Source of the DNA: CAWUIO01 sp963922455
Lineage (GTDB): Bacteria > Bacteroidota > Bacteroidia > Cytophagales > Microscillaceae
Assembly: GCA_963922455.1 (NCBI GenBank)
Contig: CAWUIO010000190.1
Coordinates: 1-7,690 of the forward strand
Length of the DNA: 7,690 nucleotides
Reading direction: 5' to 3'
Shown here piece by piece: positions 6,374-7,690 of the stretch. Numbering within the stretch: position 1 is the stretch's first letter; each line of letters opens with the position of its first letter. The notes beneath the pieces were generated by a model. The model had not been told where the DNA came from and searched no databases. It was given only the letters and a program-made list of their open reading frames with translations. The translations under genes and the position numbers were made by a program.

Positions 6374-7396
6374 ATGCACTACAAACGATTGGGAAATACG
6401 GGCCTACTCACTTCCGACTTGACCCTGGGTACAATGTTATACGGGGAAGGCCAAGCCCGTTCTACCCCGGCCGATGTGGCCGAAAGACAAATTCATTACT
6501 TTCTTGACCAAGGCGGAAACCACATCGACACCGCCGATGTCTACGCCCATGGGCGCTCCGAAGAAATCGTGGGCAAGGCCATTCAAGGCAAGCGATCGGA
6601 GGTAATCCTGGCCACCAAGGTTCGCTTCCCCCGCGGTGAAGGAAAGAATGAGGCCGGTCTCTCCCGCCACCATATTATGGAGGGGCTTGAGGCTAGCTTG
6701 CGACGACTCAAAACCGATTATATCGATTTATATTATCTCCATTGCTGGGACCCTTTAACCCGTCCGGAGGAATTTATGCGCTGCTTAGACGATTTAGTTC
6801 GCTCTGGAAAGGTGCGCTACCTAGGGGTTTCCAATTTTAAGGCCTGGCAAGTCATGAAGTCTTTGAGTGTGTCCGATTTGGGGGGGTATGTACGCTTTGT
6901 AGCCGGTCAATATCAATACAGCCTCGTAAAGCGGGACATTGAGTACGAATTTCTCGACTTTTTTCCCAGTGAAGGGATCGGTCTCATGCCCTGGGGGCCC
7001 TTGGGCGGCGGGTTTTTGAGTGGAAAATACCGCCCGGAACAAAAACCTAAAAACGCTTCCGAAGGCCGCATTGCTAGCACGGCCGAGGAGACGGAAGAGT
7101 CCTGGGCCCGCCGCAATACCGAACAAAACTGGAAAGTCTTGGAAGCAGTAGAGACCGTAGCCAAAAAACACCAAGTTTCTTTTGCCCAGGTTGCCCTGGC
7201 TTGGTTGCGTTTGCAGCCTTGGGTAAGCAGTGTCATTATCGGGGCCCGCACCATGGAGCAACTCGAAGACAACCTCAAAGCCGCCCAGCTCAAGCTTACC
7301 GTCAAAGAAATGCAACAACTTAGCAAAGTGAGCGCCCCGCCCGAATTGTATCCCTACCGAATGATTGAGGCCTACGGATCACGTTCTGAGGGATAG
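6374..7396 (+). CDS. Aldo/keto reductase
   Basis: A 340-residue NAD(P)H-dependent oxidoreductase with the (beta/alpha)8 fold. The catalytic tetrad is complete: D52 and Y57 (IDTADVYAHG), K82 (LATKVRF) and H123 (LYYLHCWDP). Cofactor-binding parts are GVSNF (151-155), Q179 in AGQYQYSL, PWGPLGGGFLSGKYR (206-220) and SVIIGARTMEQLEDNL (286-301), where R292 and the following residues usually bind the adenosine phosphate of NADPH. It is full length for the family and ends in ELYPYRMIEAYG, as in many bacterial relatives. The likely reaction is reduction of an aldehyde or ketone, or the reverse; the natural substrate is unknown. It starts 26 bp after the AraC gene on the same strand, with an eight-T run but no hairpin between them, so an operon is likely. 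The dispersed repeat begins immediately after its stop codon. Confidence 0.94.
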   Translation: MHYKRLGNTGLLTSDLTLGTMLYGEGQARSTPADVAERQIHYFLDQGGNHIDTADVYAHGRSEEIVGKAIQGKRSEVILATKVRFPRGEGKNEAGLSRHHIMEGLEASLRRLKTDYIDLYYLHCWDPLTRPEEFMRCLDDLVRSGKVRYLGVSNFKAWQVMKSLSVSDLGGYVRFVAGQYQYSLVKRDIEYEFLDFFPSEGIGLMPWGPLGGGFLSGKYRPEQKPKNASEGRIASTAEETEESWARRNTEQNWKVLEAVETVAKKHQVSFAQVALAWLRLQPWVSSVIIGARTMEQLEDNLKAAQLKLTVKEMQQLSKVSAPPELYPYRMIEAYGSRSEG

Positions 7397-7525
7397 TTGG
7401 GGCTTCCCGGCGCAAGGAGCTTCTGGAGCAATTCTATCCGTATGTGCCTGCGCCGGTCGGGCTGTCACTACTCGCTGCCTTTCCCCGCAAGGCCCCACGA
7501 GCTCAAACAGGCCGTTCCATCCCTA
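7397..7525 (+). repeat. Structured dispersed repeat, copy 2 (fuller form)
   Basis: Starts at the base after the reductase stop codon with TTGGGGCTTC. It has an 8-bp stem CCGGCGCA (7407-7414) pairing with TGCGCCGG (7449-7456) over a 34-nt loop, then TCGGGCTGTC. A second hairpin follows: GCCTT (7477-7481) with AAGGC (7489-7493), enclosed by CTCG (7471-7474) and CGAG (7498-7501). The element closes with CCGTTCCATCCCTAAGC. The first part corresponds block by block to the minus-strand copy at 47-123. A 71-codon open frame starting with TTG runs through it but is explained by the repeat and the purine tract. The element may shape the 3' end of the reductase mRNA, since no conventional terminator follows that gene. 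Confidence 0.65.
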
Positions 7526-7530
7526 AGCTT

Positions 7531-7622
7531 AAAGAGGAGAGAGCAGAGAACCGGGAGTCGGGAACCGGGACTAGAGGAGAGAGCAGAGAAAAGAGAGGAG
7601 AGAAGGAACTAGGAGGAGGGAA
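7531..7622 (+). repeat. Purine-rich tract with direct repeats
   Basis: About 80 of these 92 bases are purines on the plus strand. An 18-bp unit AGAGGAGAGAGCAGAGAA occurs exactly twice, at 7533-7550 and 7573-7590, 40 bp apart. A smaller unit AACCGGGA recurs at 7549-7556 and 7563-7570, 14 bp apart. The pattern suggests a short decayed minisatellite grown by slippage. No coding function is supported. Confidence 0.7.
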
Positions 7623-7690
7623 TCTGCCCGCCCCATATACACCCTTGTATTTCATGTGGATTAGACGAACTACCGATTGTCTTTTTAACC
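7623..7690. other. Terminal segment without identifiable feature
   Basis: This is ordinary mixed-composition sequence after the purine tract. An ATG at 7654 opens a frame of only about a dozen codons to the window edge, with no usable similarity, so no gene is called. Confidence 0.4.

Noticed and set aside
6821..7318. Long minus-strand open frames inside the reductase gene
   Set aside because: They overlap the conserved cofactor-binding region of a complete aldo/keto reductase on the other strand and have no recognisable domain.
7397..7612. A 71-codon open frame on the plus strand after the reductase
   Set aside because: It needs a TTG start directly at the reductase stop, its first half is the structured repeat and its second half is the purine tract (Arg/Glu-rich translation). 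No protein family is recognisable.
1..7690. A defence system, prophage, integrated element or biosynthetic cluster
   Set aside because: No nuclease, helicase, methylase, integrase, transposase, toxin-antitoxin pair, CRISPR repeat or large synthase is present. All clear genes belong to widespread chromosomal families.

Overview
The window reads like a chromosomal segment from a member of the Bacteroidota. The clues are the near absence of Shine-Dalgarno sequences before the starts, one clean TAnnTTTG-type -7 box (TACCTTTG, in the VOC/AraC gap), AT-rich short intergenic gaps, and a dispersed structured repeat of a kind I associate with this phylum. I cannot place the genus. No tRNA, rRNA, CRISPR array, transposase or phage gene is visible.

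Layout. Positions 1-205 hold one copy of the structured repeat (minus orientation) and a weak candidate promoter. A three-zinc-ribbon protein (233-883, +) converges on an SPFH/SHOCT protein of the YdjI / 'virion core protein' type (880-1788, -), and their stop codons overlap. A bidirectional hairpin terminator (1894-1932) follows a secreted or membrane-anchored PQQ-type beta-propeller protein (1948-3600, -). A second terminator (3659-3687) ends a two-gene minus-strand unit: a VOC/glyoxalase-fold protein (4905-5318), then an MFS transporter of the MosC/YbjJ type (3715-4887). An AraC-family regulator (5445-6347, +) is divergent from that unit and is followed 26 bp later by an aldo/keto reductase (6374-7396, +). 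Directly after the reductase stop codon lies the second repeat copy (about 7397-7525), then a purine-rich tract with an 18-bp direct repeat (7531-7622). The last 68 bases show nothing I can support.

How the genes may work together. The VOC, MFS, AraC and AKR genes form a compact divergent locus that suggests regulated handling and transport of a small carbonyl or ring compound; the substrate cannot be read from sequence. The zinc-ribbon/SPFH pair resembles the YdjG and YdjI partners of PspA in Bacillus subtilis membrane-stress response, here without PspA in view and in convergent arrangement. The propeller gene stands alone between two terminators.

The observation most worth checking is the repeat. 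The two copies, in opposite orientation at the two ends, share flanks and loop length, but four of the eight base pairs of their stem differ by compensatory changes. That points to a selected structure rather than neutral debris.
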